Positions 1 through 9,123 of a DNA stretch of 64,000 nucleotides are shown piece by piece. A model generated the notes under the pieces. It saw nothing but the letters and a program-made list of their open reading frames with translations, did no database searches and was not told the origin of the DNA. The stretch spans positions 2,531,501 through 2,595,500 of the forward strand of contig NC_015167.1 in NCBI RefSeq assembly GCF_000190595.1. The letters are read 5' to 3'. Source of the stretch: Cellulophaga lytica DSM 7489 (GTDB lineage: Bacteria; Bacteroidota; Bacteroidia; Flavobacteriales; Flavobacteriaceae). The first letter of the stretch is position 1. Each line of letters begins with the position of its first letter. The position numbers and the translations under genes were made by a program.

Positions 1-143
1 AGGTGTAAAGAGTCTCCTGGTGTTGGTGTAGCACTAGAAATATGTAAAGATCCTATAGTAGTACCAGTGTCTTTTGTTGTATTATCACATGAAAAGCATA
101 ACAAAGCAAATGTAAATGCTAATAAACATTTTATAGTTTTCAT
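1..143 (-). CDS. Lipoprotein, N-terminal fragment (cut by window edge)
   Basis: The minus-strand frame opens with ATG at 141-143 and runs off the left edge after 47 codons. It encodes a short basic N-terminus, a hydrophobic stretch and a lipobox ending in Cys19 (LCFSC), so the product should be a lipid-anchored envelope protein. Acidic and Thr residues follow the Cys (DNTTKD), then a segment containing ATPTPGDS. A similar opening occurs in some Bacteroidota thioredoxin-like lipoproteins, but too little is visible to assign a family. The gene lies downstream of the DUF3857 gene on the same strand, about 105 bases away, so it may belong to the same transcript. Confidence 0.7.
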   Translation of the reverse strand, partial: MKTIKCLLAFTFALLCFSCDNTTKDTGTTIGSLHISSATPTPGDSLH

Positions 144-248
144 CTTTTATCTAATTTTTTAGTTGAAAGATAAAAGTATTAGATTTGTAGGAAAATAACT
201 AGTTAAAATTGAATTATTTATAATTTTTTTTAACTATTTAGCATTAAA

Positions 249-2219
249 TTAAAGTTTTTTTAAAACAATTAAAGAATTGTTCTGAGCATTAATTACTTGT
301 TTAAAAAGTTCTTTTAAAGAAAAGTATTCTTCAGGACTATATTGTTCTTTATTTATTATTAATTTGAAGGACACAGTAATTAATCCAGGTTTAGAGTTAA
401 CCAACATTTGCAATCTACCTCCTTTGTTAGGTAGAGACAAGTTAATACTTTTAGGTATTTCTACAATGGTGTAGCTTGTTGGAATTTTTATTTTGGCTGC
501 ATAAGTGTAAGTACGTTTAAATCCAAAATCTACAGGGTATTTACGATCTTCTGCAGTGAAAGGGTTAGAGGAGCCAAAAGACTTAACTAAAAACGGGTTT
601 ATATACAATGTATTTTGGTCTAGTACAGTGTTGTCAGTATATGAGAAATTTTCAACAGTACGTTTTTCATTGCTTTGCTCTTCAACTAAATTATACTCGT
701 TAATTTCTGCATTAACCCCAATCTCTTTTTCCTTATCGTTTAAATAATCATCTTCTGTGGTGTCGTTTAAAACTTTTTTTCTTTCAATAGCTAAATAACC
801 ACTATTCATTTCATTATAGGAGCCTGTAATTTTATGAGTTTCTGGATCTAATTCTAAGTTAGCTAATACGTAAAGCTGATTGTCTTTTTGTGGCGTAATA
901 GTTTCCCAGTAACTATCGTTTTTAAAGTCCATTACTCTACCTTGGTAGTTTAATGCTCTGTATGGTAACATACCAAATGGCATTAACTTATCAGACGCAT
1001 CTAGTAAATATGTTTTTCCGCCAATTATAGTTTTAGCTATCACATAGTTAAAATCAGACATTACCGGATGAGATTTTTTAGGCAAGCCATTACTTCTGGT
1101 AGATAATAAGACTAAATCTGTTTTTAAACCAGCACTGTTTAATAGGTTTATTAAGGAAATATTTATTTCACCTATGTTTCCTGTTTTATTATCAAAAGCA
1201 TTTTTTACTCTAATATCCCTGTAAATACCATACTTGCCATTCCAAGTAAACCTATCTTTTACAAAATTAAAAATGTTTTTAGCTCTGGTTAAAGAGTCAC
1301 CTTCTGTTAATAGAGACTCTGGTACATTTTTCTCAAAAAAACCTTTTTTAGTTAATTGTCTACCTATGTTTTTATCTTGTTTAAATTCTTTATCTACATC
1401 TTGCCAAGTTTGTGTAAATCTATCTCTACCTCCTTTTAAATCATAATGTACAGATAACTCAAAATCTATTCTAGAAATGTAATTTTTAGGAGAGAGCATA
1501 AAATCTTCATCGTCATTAAATGCAGGTATATCTTTCATGGCATATTTTAATACCTCGCAATCAGCGCTTTCTGGGTAGCCATCTACTTTAAAACATCTTT
1601 TTTCTATCTCAGATGTATTGGTTTCTAACTTTAAAAAACCAATTAGACTCCTATTATAAACATAGTTTCCGGGAATTTTTGCGTTAAACTCACTATATAT
1701 TTTTGGAATATTAGATTGAAATTGCCATCCTTTAAAATTGTATATAAAAGGAGATGTTAAAGTGTATTCAAGTTCTATAATACTACCAACCTTAGCATCA
1801 GGAAAAGCAAATTTTTTGGTAGACCATCTTTCATTTTCACGGACGGTGAATATATTATTTAACGATAATTTTATCTTAGACTGTCCATTATGAGTAACGG
1901 CTTTAATATCCTCAATTTTTTCACTAACCTTGTTATTAGCATAATATGAAATAGCTACATTAGCTTTAGAAAGTCCTTCTTTTTTTAATATTTTTATTTT
2001 AGAATAATACTTTTTTACAACTTGTATCCTATTATCTATTACCTTAAAGTAATTATCGCCTTTTTCATAAAGTACAACGGCATTGGCTGTGCTGTCTTTT
2101 TCATAAATAGTTAAGTTTTTATCAAAATCAGATAATTGTCCAAAAGTGTAACTTTCTTGCGCAACAAGTTGTGTAGTGCTTATTAAAGCAATACAAAATA
2201 ATAAGATGTTTTTAAACAT
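249..2219 (-). CDS. DUF3857 / transglutaminase-like secreted protein
   Basis: This 656-residue protein begins with a signal peptide ending near VAQ-ES (residues 20-22), so it is exported. A DUF3857 domain occupies roughly residues 55-200. A transglutaminase-like core follows around 305-410, and a C-terminal beta-rich part resembles DUF3858. The core motif reads GNIGEIN at 347-353, where an active transglutaminase has Cys after GN; here Ile349 sits there. The usual His position also appears replaced (FNYVIA, Asn391), while an Asp is kept (Asp407). The domain is therefore probably a non-catalytic fold, which is common in this Bacteroidota family. The gene lies 41 bases downstream of kdsA and probably shares its transcript. 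Its function is unknown; an envelope role is inferred. Confidence 0.85.
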   Translation of the reverse strand: MFKNILLFCIALISTTQLVAQESYTFGQLSDFDKNLTIYEKDSTANAVVLYEKGDNYFKVIDNRIQVVKKYYSKIKILKKEGLSKANVAISYYANNKVSEKIEDIKAVTHNGQSKIKLSLNNIFTVRENERWSTKKFAFPDAKVGSIIELEYTLTSPFIYNFKGWQFQSNIPKIYSEFNAKIPGNYVYNRSLIGFLKLETNTSEIEKRCFKVDGYPESADCEVLKYAMKDIPAFNDDEDFMLSPKNYISRIDFELSVHYDLKGGRDRFTQTWQDVDKEFKQDKNIGRQLTKKGFFEKNVPESLLTEGDSLTRAKNIFNFVKDRFTWNGKYGIYRDIRVKNAFDNKTGNIGEINISLINLLNSAGLKTDLVLLSTRSNGLPKKSHPVMSDFNYVIAKTIIGGKTYLLDASDKLMPFGMLPYRALNYQGRVMDFKNDSYWETITPQKDNQLYVLANLELDPETHKITGSYNEMNSGYLAIERKKVLNDTTEDDYLNDKEKEIGVNAEINEYNLVEEQSNEKRTVENFSYTDNTVLDQNTLYINPFLVKSFGSSNPFTAEDRKYPVDFGFKRTYTYAAKIKIPTSYTIVEIPKSINLSLPNKGGRLQMLVNSKPGLITVSFKLIINKEQYSPEEYFSLKELFKQVINAQNNSLIVLKKL

Positions 2220-2260
2220 TGGTATGGTAAGTTTGATTGGTTTTGATTGATGAATTGTGT

Positions 2261-3082
2261 TTACTCTAAACTATTTACTGTTTTCCTAATGGCTACTAGG
2301 TTTGTTAGTACTCGCTCTAAATGATCTAAGTGTAACATATTTGCACCATCACTTTTAGCATTTGCTGGGTCAAAATGTGTTTCCATAAAAATACCATCTG
2401 CACCAGTTACAATACCGGCCCTTGCAATGGTTTCTATCATATCTGGTCTACCACCTGTAACACCAGAAGATTGGTTTGGCTGTTGTAAAGAGTGTGTTAC
2501 GTCTAATACAACAGGTGCATATTGCTTCATAGTTGGTATACCTCTAAAATCTACAATCATATCTTGGTAGCCAAACATAGTACCACGATCTGTAACCATA
2601 ACTTGTTGGTTGTTGCTATCTGTAACCTTAGTAACTGCATGTTGCATACTTTCAGGACTCATAAATTGTCCTTTTTTAAGGTTAACAACTTTACCTGTAT
2701 TTGCAGCCGCAACAACTAAATCTGTTTGCCTAACTAAAAAAGCAGGTATTTGCAATACATCTACATATTCTGCAGCTTTTTCTGCATCAGATACTTCATG
2801 AATATCTGTAACTGTAGGAACTTTAAAAGTTTCTGATACTTTGCGTAATATTTTAAGCGCTTTTTCATCACCAATCCCTGTAAAGGAATCTACTCTACTA
2901 CGGTTTGCTTTTTTAAAACTTCCTTTAAAAACATAAGGAATTTCTAACTTATCTGTAATTGTAATTATTTTTTCAGCAATACGTAAAGCCATATCCTCAC
3001 CTTCTATAGCACAAGGGCCAGATAGTAAGAAAAAATTGTCGCTTTTTGTGTGTTTTATTTGAGGTATAAGATCTAAGTTCAT
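2261..3082 (-). CDS. kdsA: 3-deoxy-8-phosphooctulonate (Kdo-8-phosphate) synthase
   Basis: KdsA condenses phosphoenolpyruvate with arabinose-5-phosphate to make Kdo-8-phosphate, the precursor of the inner-core sugar of lipopolysaccharide, in the cytoplasm. The 273-residue length fits the family. Recognisable family segments are SGPCAIEGE (21-29), IPYVFKGSFKKANRS, DVTHSLQQP and a GGR motif. Cys24 sits where the metal-dependent class carries its Cys ligand (the E. coli metal-free class has Asn), and the later METH and SDG segments carry the other expected ligands. A TATCTTTG promoter element lies 23 bases upstream of the start. The DUF3857 gene follows closely. Confidence 0.95.
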   Translation of the reverse strand: MNLDLIPQIKHTKSDNFFLLSGPCAIEGEDMALRIAEKIITITDKLEIPYVFKGSFKKANRSRVDSFTGIGDEKALKILRKVSETFKVPTVTDIHEVSDAEKAAEYVDVLQIPAFLVRQTDLVVAAANTGKVVNLKKGQFMSPESMQHAVTKVTDSNNQQVMVTDRGTMFGYQDMIVDFRGIPTMKQYAPVVLDVTHSLQQPNQSSGVTGGRPDMIETIARAGIVTGADGIFMETHFDPANAKSDGANMLHLDHLERVLTNLVAIRKTVNSLE

Positions 3083-3104
3083 CTGTGTTCTAAATTTGTA
3101 ATTG

Positions 3105-3112
3105 CAAAGATA
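3105..3112 (-). promoter_or_regulatory. Promoter -7 element of kdsA
   Basis: On the minus strand this reads TATCTTTG, an exact match to the Bacteroidota -7 consensus TAnnTTTG. It is placed to start transcription roughly 15 bases before the kdsA ATG. No clear -33 TTG was found at the right distance. Confidence 0.6.
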
Positions 3113-3181
3113 GTAGTTTTTACCAGTATTTTACATTTTGTAAACAAGCTCTAAATCAGTATAATAAGAAATTGTAATCTT

Positions 3182-3214
3182 TTGCTTTTGAGTAAAAAAA
3201 ATAGAGTATCTTTG
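3182..3214 (+). promoter_or_regulatory. Promoter of typA
   Basis: TTG at 3182-3184 and TATCTTTG at 3207-3214 are separated by 22 bases, within the spacing used by the Bacteroidota housekeeping sigma factor. The typA ATG is 40 bases downstream. It lies back to back with the kdsA promoter. Confidence 0.6.
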
Positions 3215-3254
3215 CGCGCGCATTTAGGAAGGTAAATGCATTTAAAAATCAGTT

Positions 3255-5054
3255 ATGTCAACAACAAAGAACATTGCAATTATTGCCCACGTAGATCACG
3301 GGAAAACGACCTTGGTAGATAAAATCATGTACCACTGTCAGTTATTTAGAGAAAACCAAAATACAGGTGATCTTATATTAGATAACAACGATTTAGAACG
3401 CGAACGCGGAATAACAATCGTATCTAAAAACGTTTCTGTAGTCTATAAAGACACAAAAATTAACATTATAGATACTCCTGGTCACGCCGATTTTGGTGGA
3501 GAGGTAGAGCGAGTATTAAATATGGCAGATGGAGTTTTACTTTTAGTAGATGCTTTTGAAGGACCTATGCCACAAACTCGTTTTGTATTGCAAAAAGCAA
3601 TTGACCTTGGTTTAAAACCTTGTGTTGTTGTTAATAAGGTTGATAAAGAAAACTGTACGCCAGAAGAAGTACACGAAAAAGTTTTTGACTTAATGTTTGA
3701 GTTAGGAGCAGAGGAGTGGCAGTTAGATTTTCCAACAGTATACGGTTCAGCTAAAAATAACTGGATGAGTGACGACTGGAAAAACGAAACAGAAAATATA
3801 GAGCCATTATTAGATATGGTTATTGAGCATATTCCAACTTTTGAACCAAAAGAAGGAAATACTCAAATGCTTATTACTTCGTTAGATTATTCTTCATTTA
3901 CAGGAAGAATTGCTATTGGTAGATTACAACGTGGTGGCTTAAAAGAAGGTCAGCAAATTTCTTTAGTAAAAAGAGATGGTACCATTACAAAATCTAAAAT
4001 AAAAGAACTTTATACTTTTGAAGGTCTTGGTAGATTAAGAGTAGAAGAAGTTAATACAGGAGATATTTGTGCTATTGTAGGTTTAGAAGGATTTGAAATT
4101 GGTGATACTGTTGCTGATATGGAAAACCCTGAAAAATTAGAGAGTATTGCTATTGATGAGCCAACAATGAGTATGTTGTTTACAATTAACGATTCTCCTT
4201 TCTTTGGTAAAGATGGTAAGTTTGTAACTTCTCGTCATATTAAAGATCGTTTAGAGCGTGAGTTAGAGAAAAACTTAGCGTTACGTGTAAACGAAACTGA
4301 TAGTGCTGATAAATTTTTAGTATTTGGACGTGGTGTATTACACTTGTCTGTACTTATTGAAACAATGCGTAGAGAAGGTTATGAACTACAAATTGGACAA
4401 CCACAAGTTATTATTAAGGAGATTGATGGTGTTAAATGTGAGCCTGTAGAAAGTTTAACTATAGATTTACCAGAGGCTGTATCAGGTAAAGCAGTAGAAA
4501 TGGTTTCTATGCGTAAAGGTGAAATGACTAGTATGGAGGCAAAAGGAGAGCGTATGGTATGCGAGTTCTTAATTCCTTCTCGTGGTATTATTGGTCTTAG
4601 AAACCAATTATTAACTGCAACTGCTGGTGAGGCTATTATGGCACACCGTTTCTTAGAGTACCAACCAATGCGTGGAGATATTCCTCAGCGTCAAAATGGT
4701 TCTTTAGTTTCTATGGAAACAGGAAAAGCAATTCCTTATTCTATTGATAAATTACAAGACAGAGGTAAGTTCTTTGTAGATCCAGGCGAAGATATTTACG
4801 AAGGTCAAGTAATTGGAGAAAACTCTAGAGGTGATGATATGACAGTTAACATCACTAAAACTAAAAAGTTATCTAACGTACGTTCTTCAGGGGCAGATGA
4901 TAAAGCTAAAATTGTACCAGCTATTAAATTCTCTTTAGAAGAAGCTTTAGAATACATACAAAAAGATGAGTACGTAGAGGTAACTCCTGCGCACTTAAGA
5001 TTACGTAAAATTTACTTAACAGAAAATGAACGTAAACGTAATAAAATAGCTTAA
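3255..5054 (+). CDS. typA: Ribosome-associated translational GTPase TypA/BipA
   Basis: TypA is an EF-G-like GTPase that binds the 70S ribosome and assists 50S assembly and stress adaptation, notably at low temperature. The 599-residue protein shows the GTPase motifs in order: P-loop AHVDHGKTT (11-19), RGITI (51-55), DTPGH (73-77) and NKVD (127-130). Domain II, EF-G-like domains and the TypA-specific C-terminal domain follow. Length and motif spacing are normal for the family. The gene is monocistronic, with its own promoter and a strong terminator immediately downstream. Confidence 0.97.
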   Translation: MSTTKNIAIIAHVDHGKTTLVDKIMYHCQLFRENQNTGDLILDNNDLERERGITIVSKNVSVVYKDTKINIIDTPGHADFGGEVERVLNMADGVLLLVDAFEGPMPQTRFVLQKAIDLGLKPCVVVNKVDKENCTPEEVHEKVFDLMFELGAEEWQLDFPTVYGSAKNNWMSDDWKNETENIEPLLDMVIEHIPTFEPKEGNTQMLITSLDYSSFTGRIAIGRLQRGGLKEGQQISLVKRDGTITKSKIKELYTFEGLGRLRVEEVNTGDICAIVGLEGFEIGDTVADMENPEKLESIAIDEPTMSMLFTINDSPFFGKDGKFVTSRHIKDRLERELEKNLALRVNETDSADKFLVFGRGVLHLSVLIETMRREGYELQIGQPQVIIKEIDGVKCEPVESLTIDLPEAVSGKAVEMVSMRKGEMTSMEAKGERMVCEFLIPSRGIIGLRNQLLTATAGEAIMAHRFLEYQPMRGDIPQRQNGSLVSMETGKAIPYSIDKLQDRGKFFVDPGEDIYEGQVIGENSRGDDMTVNITKTKKLSNVRSSGADDKAKIVPAIKFSLEEALEYIQKDEYVEVTPAHLRLRKIYLTENERKRNKIA

Positions 5055-5074
5055 TTAATTAAGTTTATACTACT

Positions 5075-5104
5075 AAAATCCCAAGACATAAGTCTTGGGA
5101 TTTT
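5075..5104 (+). terminator. Intrinsic terminator of typA
   Basis: A perfect 13-bp stem (AAAATCCCAAGAC pairing with GTCTTGGGATTTT) with an ATAA loop is followed by a run of T. It begins about 20 bases after the typA stop codon. Confidence 0.9.
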
Positions 5105-5175
5105 TTTTATTTATTTCTGAAATGTTTTGTAAGTTTAAACGACTACTAATTAGTAACACATAAATATAGAAAATA

Positions 5176-6081
5176 ATGAAATTAACAGTGAAACTTGTAA
5201 GTTTATTTGCGGTATTAAGTTTTGTAGCTTGTAAGGAAGCAAGTAAAAAAGAAGCTGCTAAATCTACAGTAACTCAAACAGAAAAATCTGAATATCAAAT
5301 ACCAGATTCTTGGATAGAAAAAAGAGTTACTTCTGCTAGTAATAGATTAAATGCTACAGAGGCTGGTAAAGTTTTATGGGGTGCAATGGAGGCACATGGC
5401 GGACTAAAAAAATGGTATGCTAACGGTTATTTATCTTTTAGATTTAATTACCAACCATTAAATGGTAAAGGTATTAGAGACTCATACCAAACTATAGATA
5501 CTTGGAGCAACAAAGCAAGGCACAATAGTATTACAGATAAAAATGATATTTTTGGTTGGGATGGTAATGAGGCTTGGATAAAAGCAAAAGACAGTACTTC
5601 TTTTGAGTACGATACTAAATTTTGGGCGTTAACTCCAATATACTTTTCTGGCCAGCCATTTGTTTTTGACGGTAAAGGTGTTAACTTAGAGTTATTGCCA
5701 CAAGTAGAATTTAAAGGAGCTTTACAAAATGTAGTTAAAGTAACGTATGACAAAGGTGTGGGTTCTGCTCCAGATGATTACTACATTATGTATATAAATG
5801 CAGAAACTAATTTGGTAGATGCTTTTAAATATATTGTTTCTTACCCAGAATATTTTCCTGAAGGCGGACACGCTCCAGAAAAAATAACAGTAACACAAGA
5901 AACTACAACTGTAAACGGTATTGTATTTGCTAAAGGATTTAAAACATATTGGTCTAAACCAGAGGAAGAAAATGGTCTAGGAGAATACATTACTAAAATA
6001 GATGTTAGTGATATTAGTTTTTCTAATAAAGTACCAGAAAATTACTTTTCTAAACCTAATGGAGCAGAAGTATTAAAATAA
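5176..6081 (+). CDS. DUF6503-like lipoprotein
   Basis: The 301-residue product starts with a lipoprotein signal peptide: hydrophobic residues 6-17, then Cys19 in SFVAC. It should be anchored in the cell envelope. The mature part is rich in aromatic residues and beta-type patterns, including NGYLSFRFNY, DIFGWDGNEAWI and a long YINAETNLVDAF segment. This pattern resembles the Bacteroidota family annotated DUF6503 and, more loosely, LolA-type half-barrels that bind lipid. I infer the family from pattern memory only. The gene stands alone between two terminators, so context gives no hint of function. Confidence 0.75.
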   Translation: MKLTVKLVSLFAVLSFVACKEASKKEAAKSTVTQTEKSEYQIPDSWIEKRVTSASNRLNATEAGKVLWGAMEAHGGLKKWYANGYLSFRFNYQPLNGKGIRDSYQTIDTWSNKARHNSITDKNDIFGWDGNEAWIKAKDSTSFEYDTKFWALTPIYFSGQPFVFDGKGVNLELLPQVEFKGALQNVVKVTYDKGVGSAPDDYYIMYINAETNLVDAFKYIVSYPEYFPEGGHAPEKITVTQETTTVNGIVFAKGFKTYWSKPEEENGLGEYITKIDVSDISFSNKVPENYFSKPNGAEVLK

Positions 6082-6105
6082 TACCAAATCATTTTAATAT
6101 TCATC

Positions 6106-6139
6106 AAAAGCCTTTATAATATGTATTATAAAGGCTTTT
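6106..6139. terminator. Bidirectional terminator between the DUF6503-like gene and ppgK
   Basis: A perfect 15-bp stem (AAAAGCCTTTATAAT with its complement) and a 4-base loop has T runs on both strands. It lies between two convergent genes and includes the ppgK stop codon (6126-6128) within its right arm. Confidence 0.85.
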
Positions 6140-6887
6140 TTTTATGCTTTTTATTTTTTATAGTAGCAGAGGCGGCGCCTATAATTCCCGCGTGATTTTC
6201 TAAAACAGCAGGTATTACGGGGGTATTAATTTTTATGTGTTTGCTAAATTTATCAAACTCCTTAGATATACCACCACCAATAACTATAGTATCTGGTGCT
6301 ACTAACAACTCTACGTATTGTAGAAAAGTGTTTAAACGTTTTCCCCATTTTTTAAAAGAAAGTTCTTCTCTTTGTCTGGCAGAGTCTGCTGCCCATAGTT
6401 CTATTTTTTTATGTTTTTTATATGGTATTTGTCCTAACTCAAAATTAGGAATTAGTTTACCATCTAAGTAAGCACTACTTCCTAAGCCGGTACCTACGGT
6501 AATCATAATTACAAAGCCTTTAAGCTCTTTACCTACACCATAGTTCATTTCAGCATAACAAGCAGCATCAGCATCATTAATAACTGTAAAAGGTAAGCCA
6601 GTAGTTTCAGAAAAAAGTTTAGTCACGTCTGTGTCTACCCATTTTTTATGTAAATTTCCTGGTGTTTTACAAATTCCGTTTTTTATTAACGTAGGAAACC
6701 CACAACCAACTGGTCCGTTGTAATTAAAATGTTTAATAATTTTTTTAACCACCTTAGCCATTTCTTTTGGTTTTTTAGTAGGCGGAGTAGGAATCCTAAA
6801 TCGTTCTGTAATTTTTTCTCCTGTTTTTACGTTTACAAGTGCTCCTTTAATTCCAGAACCACCAATGTCTATACCAAGTACTTCCAT
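6126..6887 (-). CDS. ppgK: Polyphosphate glucokinase (ROK family)
   Basis: PpgK phosphorylates glucose to glucose-6-phosphate using polyphosphate (often also ATP) and feeds glycolysis in the cytoplasm. The 253-residue protein shows the ROK phosphate loop DIGGSGIKG (7-15), the catalytic segment INDADAA (103-109) with the likely base Asp105, and a second phosphate loop TVGTGLGS (130-137). The ELGQIPYK segment (150-157) matches the ELGHIPF-like motif of polyphosphate glucokinases and helps separate them from ordinary ROK kinases. The C-terminus is Lys-rich (KNKKHKKKPL), which may be simple charge bias. Its stop codon lies inside the shared terminator. Confidence 0.88.
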   Translation of the reverse strand: MEVLGIDIGGSGIKGALVNVKTGEKITERFRIPTPPTKKPKEMAKVVKKIIKHFNYNGPVGCGFPTLIKNGICKTPGNLHKKWVDTDVTKLFSETTGLPFTVINDADAACYAEMNYGVGKELKGFVIMITVGTGLGSSAYLDGKLIPNFELGQIPYKKHKKIELWAADSARQREELSFKKWGKRLNTFLQYVELLVAPDTIVIGGGISKEFDKFSKHIKINTPVIPAVLENHAGIIGAASATIKNKKHKKKPL

Positions 6888-7159
6888 TTAGTTACTTTAT
6901 AGTTAGGATTAACAAAGTAACAAAAAAACTTTTAAGAGTGTGTATTAATTAAATCTATGTAATATTTAAAGATTTTATATGTCATCACAATAGTAGCAAT
7001 TATTTGTAACTAATTTGTAATAAGTTATTTGCAGTTTTTTATGTTAATGCTCTTAAATTATTTTAAATTTTACAGGCAATTATTAGATGTAGTTTTTAAG
7101 CTTATTCTAGATCAGCATTAATTCTTTTTTTATTTTTTTGATAAAGAAAAAACTTACAA

Positions 7160-8086
7160 ATGTTAAAAATAAATTTAAAATATTTAATTGTATTGATCAT
7201 TTTTAGTGGTTTATCATGTAGTAGTTCTAGTGATGATAATACCGTTAATACTGCTGTAAACAATGATATTGCTGAAGAAACTCCGTTTTTTATAGATGGT
7301 AACAGTCCTACTCCCTTGGGTAAAAAATGGACCAAGATTGAAAATATATCAGATGAGTTTAATAATAATAGTTTTGATGAAGCTAAATGGGAAAATACTA
7401 GTACACGTTGGATAGGCAGAGCTCCAGGAATTTTTAAAGCGAATACAGTATCAGAAGCTGATGGTAATTTATTGCTAACTTCATATGAGTTAAACGAGCC
7501 AGAAGTAATTAATGGCGACACTTTTACTCACGCAGGTTCTAATATTTACTCTAAAAACGCAGTACAAGTTGGTACTTATGTAGAATGTAGTATGAAAGCA
7601 AATAAAACTTTTATGTCTTCTACATTTTGGTTAATTAATGTTGTTGGTGAGGGTGAGGGTTGTGATAAAAGAGTAACAGAATTGGATATACAAGAGTGTG
7701 TTGGGCAAATTACAGGAACGGCAAATTTTGCTAAAACTTTTGATGAAACAATGCATTCAAATACACATAGTAGAAATACTGCTTGTGATGAAACCCCAGT
7801 TGGGTCTGAAGGAAATAATGTAACTACAGGAGAAAAGGTTTGGGAAGATTACCATATCTACGGTGCTTGGTGGAAGAGTCCAACAGAAATAGAGTTTTAT
7901 CTTGATGGTAAAAAAGTTTATAGCATAACTCCCAAAGCAGAGTTTAATTTGCAAATGTACTTAAGGTTGGTGGTAGAAACTTATGATTGGAATCCAGTTC
8001 CTGAAGATGGAGGAATGACAGGTACTAAATCAGAAAGAACAACTTATTATGACTGGGTTAGATCTTGGGAATTAAAAGATATATAA
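7160..8086 (+). CDS. Glycoside hydrolase family 16 lipoprotein (agarase/porphyranase-like)
   Basis: The 308-residue protein has a lipoprotein signal ending in Cys20, followed by SSSSDDN. Ser then Asp after the Cys resembles the surface-export signal of Flavobacterium lipoproteins, so the enzyme is probably displayed outside. The GH16 catalytic motif ELDIQE (174-179) provides nucleophile Glu174, Asp176 and acid/base Glu179. The surrounding ISDEF-NN-SFDEAKW start, the ARW-type binding loop and HIYGAWWKSPTEIEFYLDG are typical of GH16. ELDIQE-x-VG suggests the agarase/porphyranase/carrageenase side of the family, acting on galactans of red algae. The exact substrate cannot be read from sequence alone. 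No SusC/SusD genes flank it, so this is not a classical polysaccharide utilisation locus. Confidence 0.88.
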   Translation: MLKINLKYLIVLIIFSGLSCSSSSDDNTVNTAVNNDIAEETPFFIDGNSPTPLGKKWTKIENISDEFNNNSFDEAKWENTSTRWIGRAPGIFKANTVSEADGNLLLTSYELNEPEVINGDTFTHAGSNIYSKNAVQVGTYVECSMKANKTFMSSTFWLINVVGEGEGCDKRVTELDIQECVGQITGTANFAKTFDETMHSNTHSRNTACDETPVGSEGNNVTTGEKVWEDYHIYGAWWKSPTEIEFYLDGKKVYSITPKAEFNLQMYLRLVVETYDWNPVPEDGGMTGTKSERTTYYDWVRSWELKDI

Positions 8087-8104
8087 CCTTTAAATAATGC
8101 AATT

Positions 8105-8138
8105 AAAAAAGCCCTTTACTCTTGTAAAGGGCTTTTTT
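8105..8138. terminator. Bidirectional terminator after the GH16 gene
   Basis: A perfect 15-bp stem (AAAAAAGCCCTTTAC with its complement) and TCTT loop, with A/T runs on both sides, separates the convergent GH16 gene and the minus-strand gene that ends at 8142. Confidence 0.9.
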
Positions 8139-8141
8139 AAG

Positions 8142-8633
8142 TTAATTAAACTGTAGTAATTTTTTATTAATTAATGTTTCCCATTTTTTAGCTAATTGCA
8201 GCTCTCCAGTAAGTTGCATTTTTAAATCGGAATCATACACGGTAAAAGATACTTCTGGGTCTTGATTGTAACGTGGAATAAATTTTAAATCCAACCCTTC
8301 AACAATATATTCTTTACGGTTTTTAGCATTAATAGCTTTTGTATGGGTAGCAATTTTACACTTTTTAATGCCAGTTAAATTTACAGACCCTTGGTTTATT
8401 ATGCCTTCTTCATTTTTGTAATAAAAAACTTGATTTTGTTTATGGTCTATTCCAATAATAAAACCAGCATTAATATCATAATCATTAACTGTACAATTAT
8501 CTTTTTTAGCCACTTCTTCTAAAGATGTAAGCATTTTCTTTTCTCTTTTTTTTCTTCCTCTGGCTATAAAAATAAATGGCAATAAGCATATTACCACTAT
8601 TATAATAGCTACTATATCTGTTTCTAAATCCAT
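8142..8633 (-). CDS. Single-pass membrane protein of unknown function
   Basis: The 163-residue product has an N-terminal transmembrane helix (about residues 7-24), then a strongly basic stretch (ARGRKKREKK) that should hold the remainder in the cytoplasm. The soluble part contains alternating hydrophobic residues (GFIIGIDHKQNQVFYY) and a segment ending in KWETLINKKL. It resembles a small beta domain of the PH or YcaP type, but I do not recognise a family. It sits between two unrelated genes and probably has its own promoter. Confidence 0.7.
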   Translation of the reverse strand: MDLETDIVAIIIVVICLLPFIFIARGRKKREKKMLTSLEEVAKKDNCTVNDYDINAGFIIGIDHKQNQVFYYKNEEGIINQGSVNLTGIKKCKIATHTKAINAKNRKEYIVEGLDLKFIPRYNQDPEVSFTVYDSDLKMQLTGELQLAKKWETLINKKLLQFN

Positions 8634-8666
8634 TTTTATTTTTTTAAGTTGATGTATGTAAAGTGT

Positions 8667-8688
8667 GGCTATGTGTGTTTACATAGCC
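8667..8688. repeat. Inverted repeat upstream of the membrane-protein gene
   Basis: GGCTATGT and ACATAGCC form a perfect 8-bp stem with a 6-base loop. It lies between the 126-residue ORF and the membrane protein, both minus strand. The T run after the stem is on the plus strand (TTTGTTTGT), where no gene reads in, so it is a poor terminator for the minus-strand gene. It may be an operator or an mRNA leader hairpin. Confidence 0.4.
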
Positions 8689-8738
8689 TTTGTTTGTAAT
8701 TTGTTTTCACTGTAGTACAGTAAAAAACATCAGCTTAA

Positions 8739-9119
8739 TTACAAGAAATAATGAAAAGGAAATATTAGTTTTAGCTTTTTAAGTTGTGCTAAAAAGTTAA
8801 TATAAGTACTTTGGTAATTAGAGCTTAACGATAGAGTATTATGCGGAGTTGCATAAGTACTAGGTGTTAAAAAACTCTGAAAAAGATTTTTTAAATTAGA
8901 AGGGTAGTTGCTGTTATTACTAGGAATACTAACAACATTTTCTGTTTGTGAAGACTGTAAAAAGAAGTTGTTAGATGCATTGTATGAAAACTGAACTTCT
9001 TTAGCTGTAGAAATATCTTCTGCATTATAAGACGCAAGAGAATTTGTTACAACACCCATTGCCAAGCAATACAGTGTGGTAAGTAAAAATGTGCTTATAA
9101 AATTAACTGTTTTTTTCAC
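8739..9119 (-). CDS. Small exported protein of unknown function
   Basis: The 126-residue product has a hydrophobic N-terminal segment (residues 6-30) that could be a signal peptide or anchor. The middle is Ser/Asn-rich. The C-terminus is distinctive: basic and hydrophobic, ending in KLIFPFHYFL. A similar aromatic tail occurs in small hypothetical proteins of Flavobacteriaceae, as far as I recall, which supports it being a real gene. A TACATTTG -7 element lies only four bases upstream of the ATG, suggesting a transcript with almost no leader. Confidence 0.55.
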   Translation of the reverse strand: MKKTVNFISTFLLTTLYCLAMGVVTNSLASYNAEDISTAKEVQFSYNASNNFFLQSSQTENVVSIPSNNSNYPSNLKNLFQSFLTPSTYATPHNTLSLSSNYQSTYINFLAQLKKLKLIFPFHYFL

Positions 9120-9123
9120 GCCA

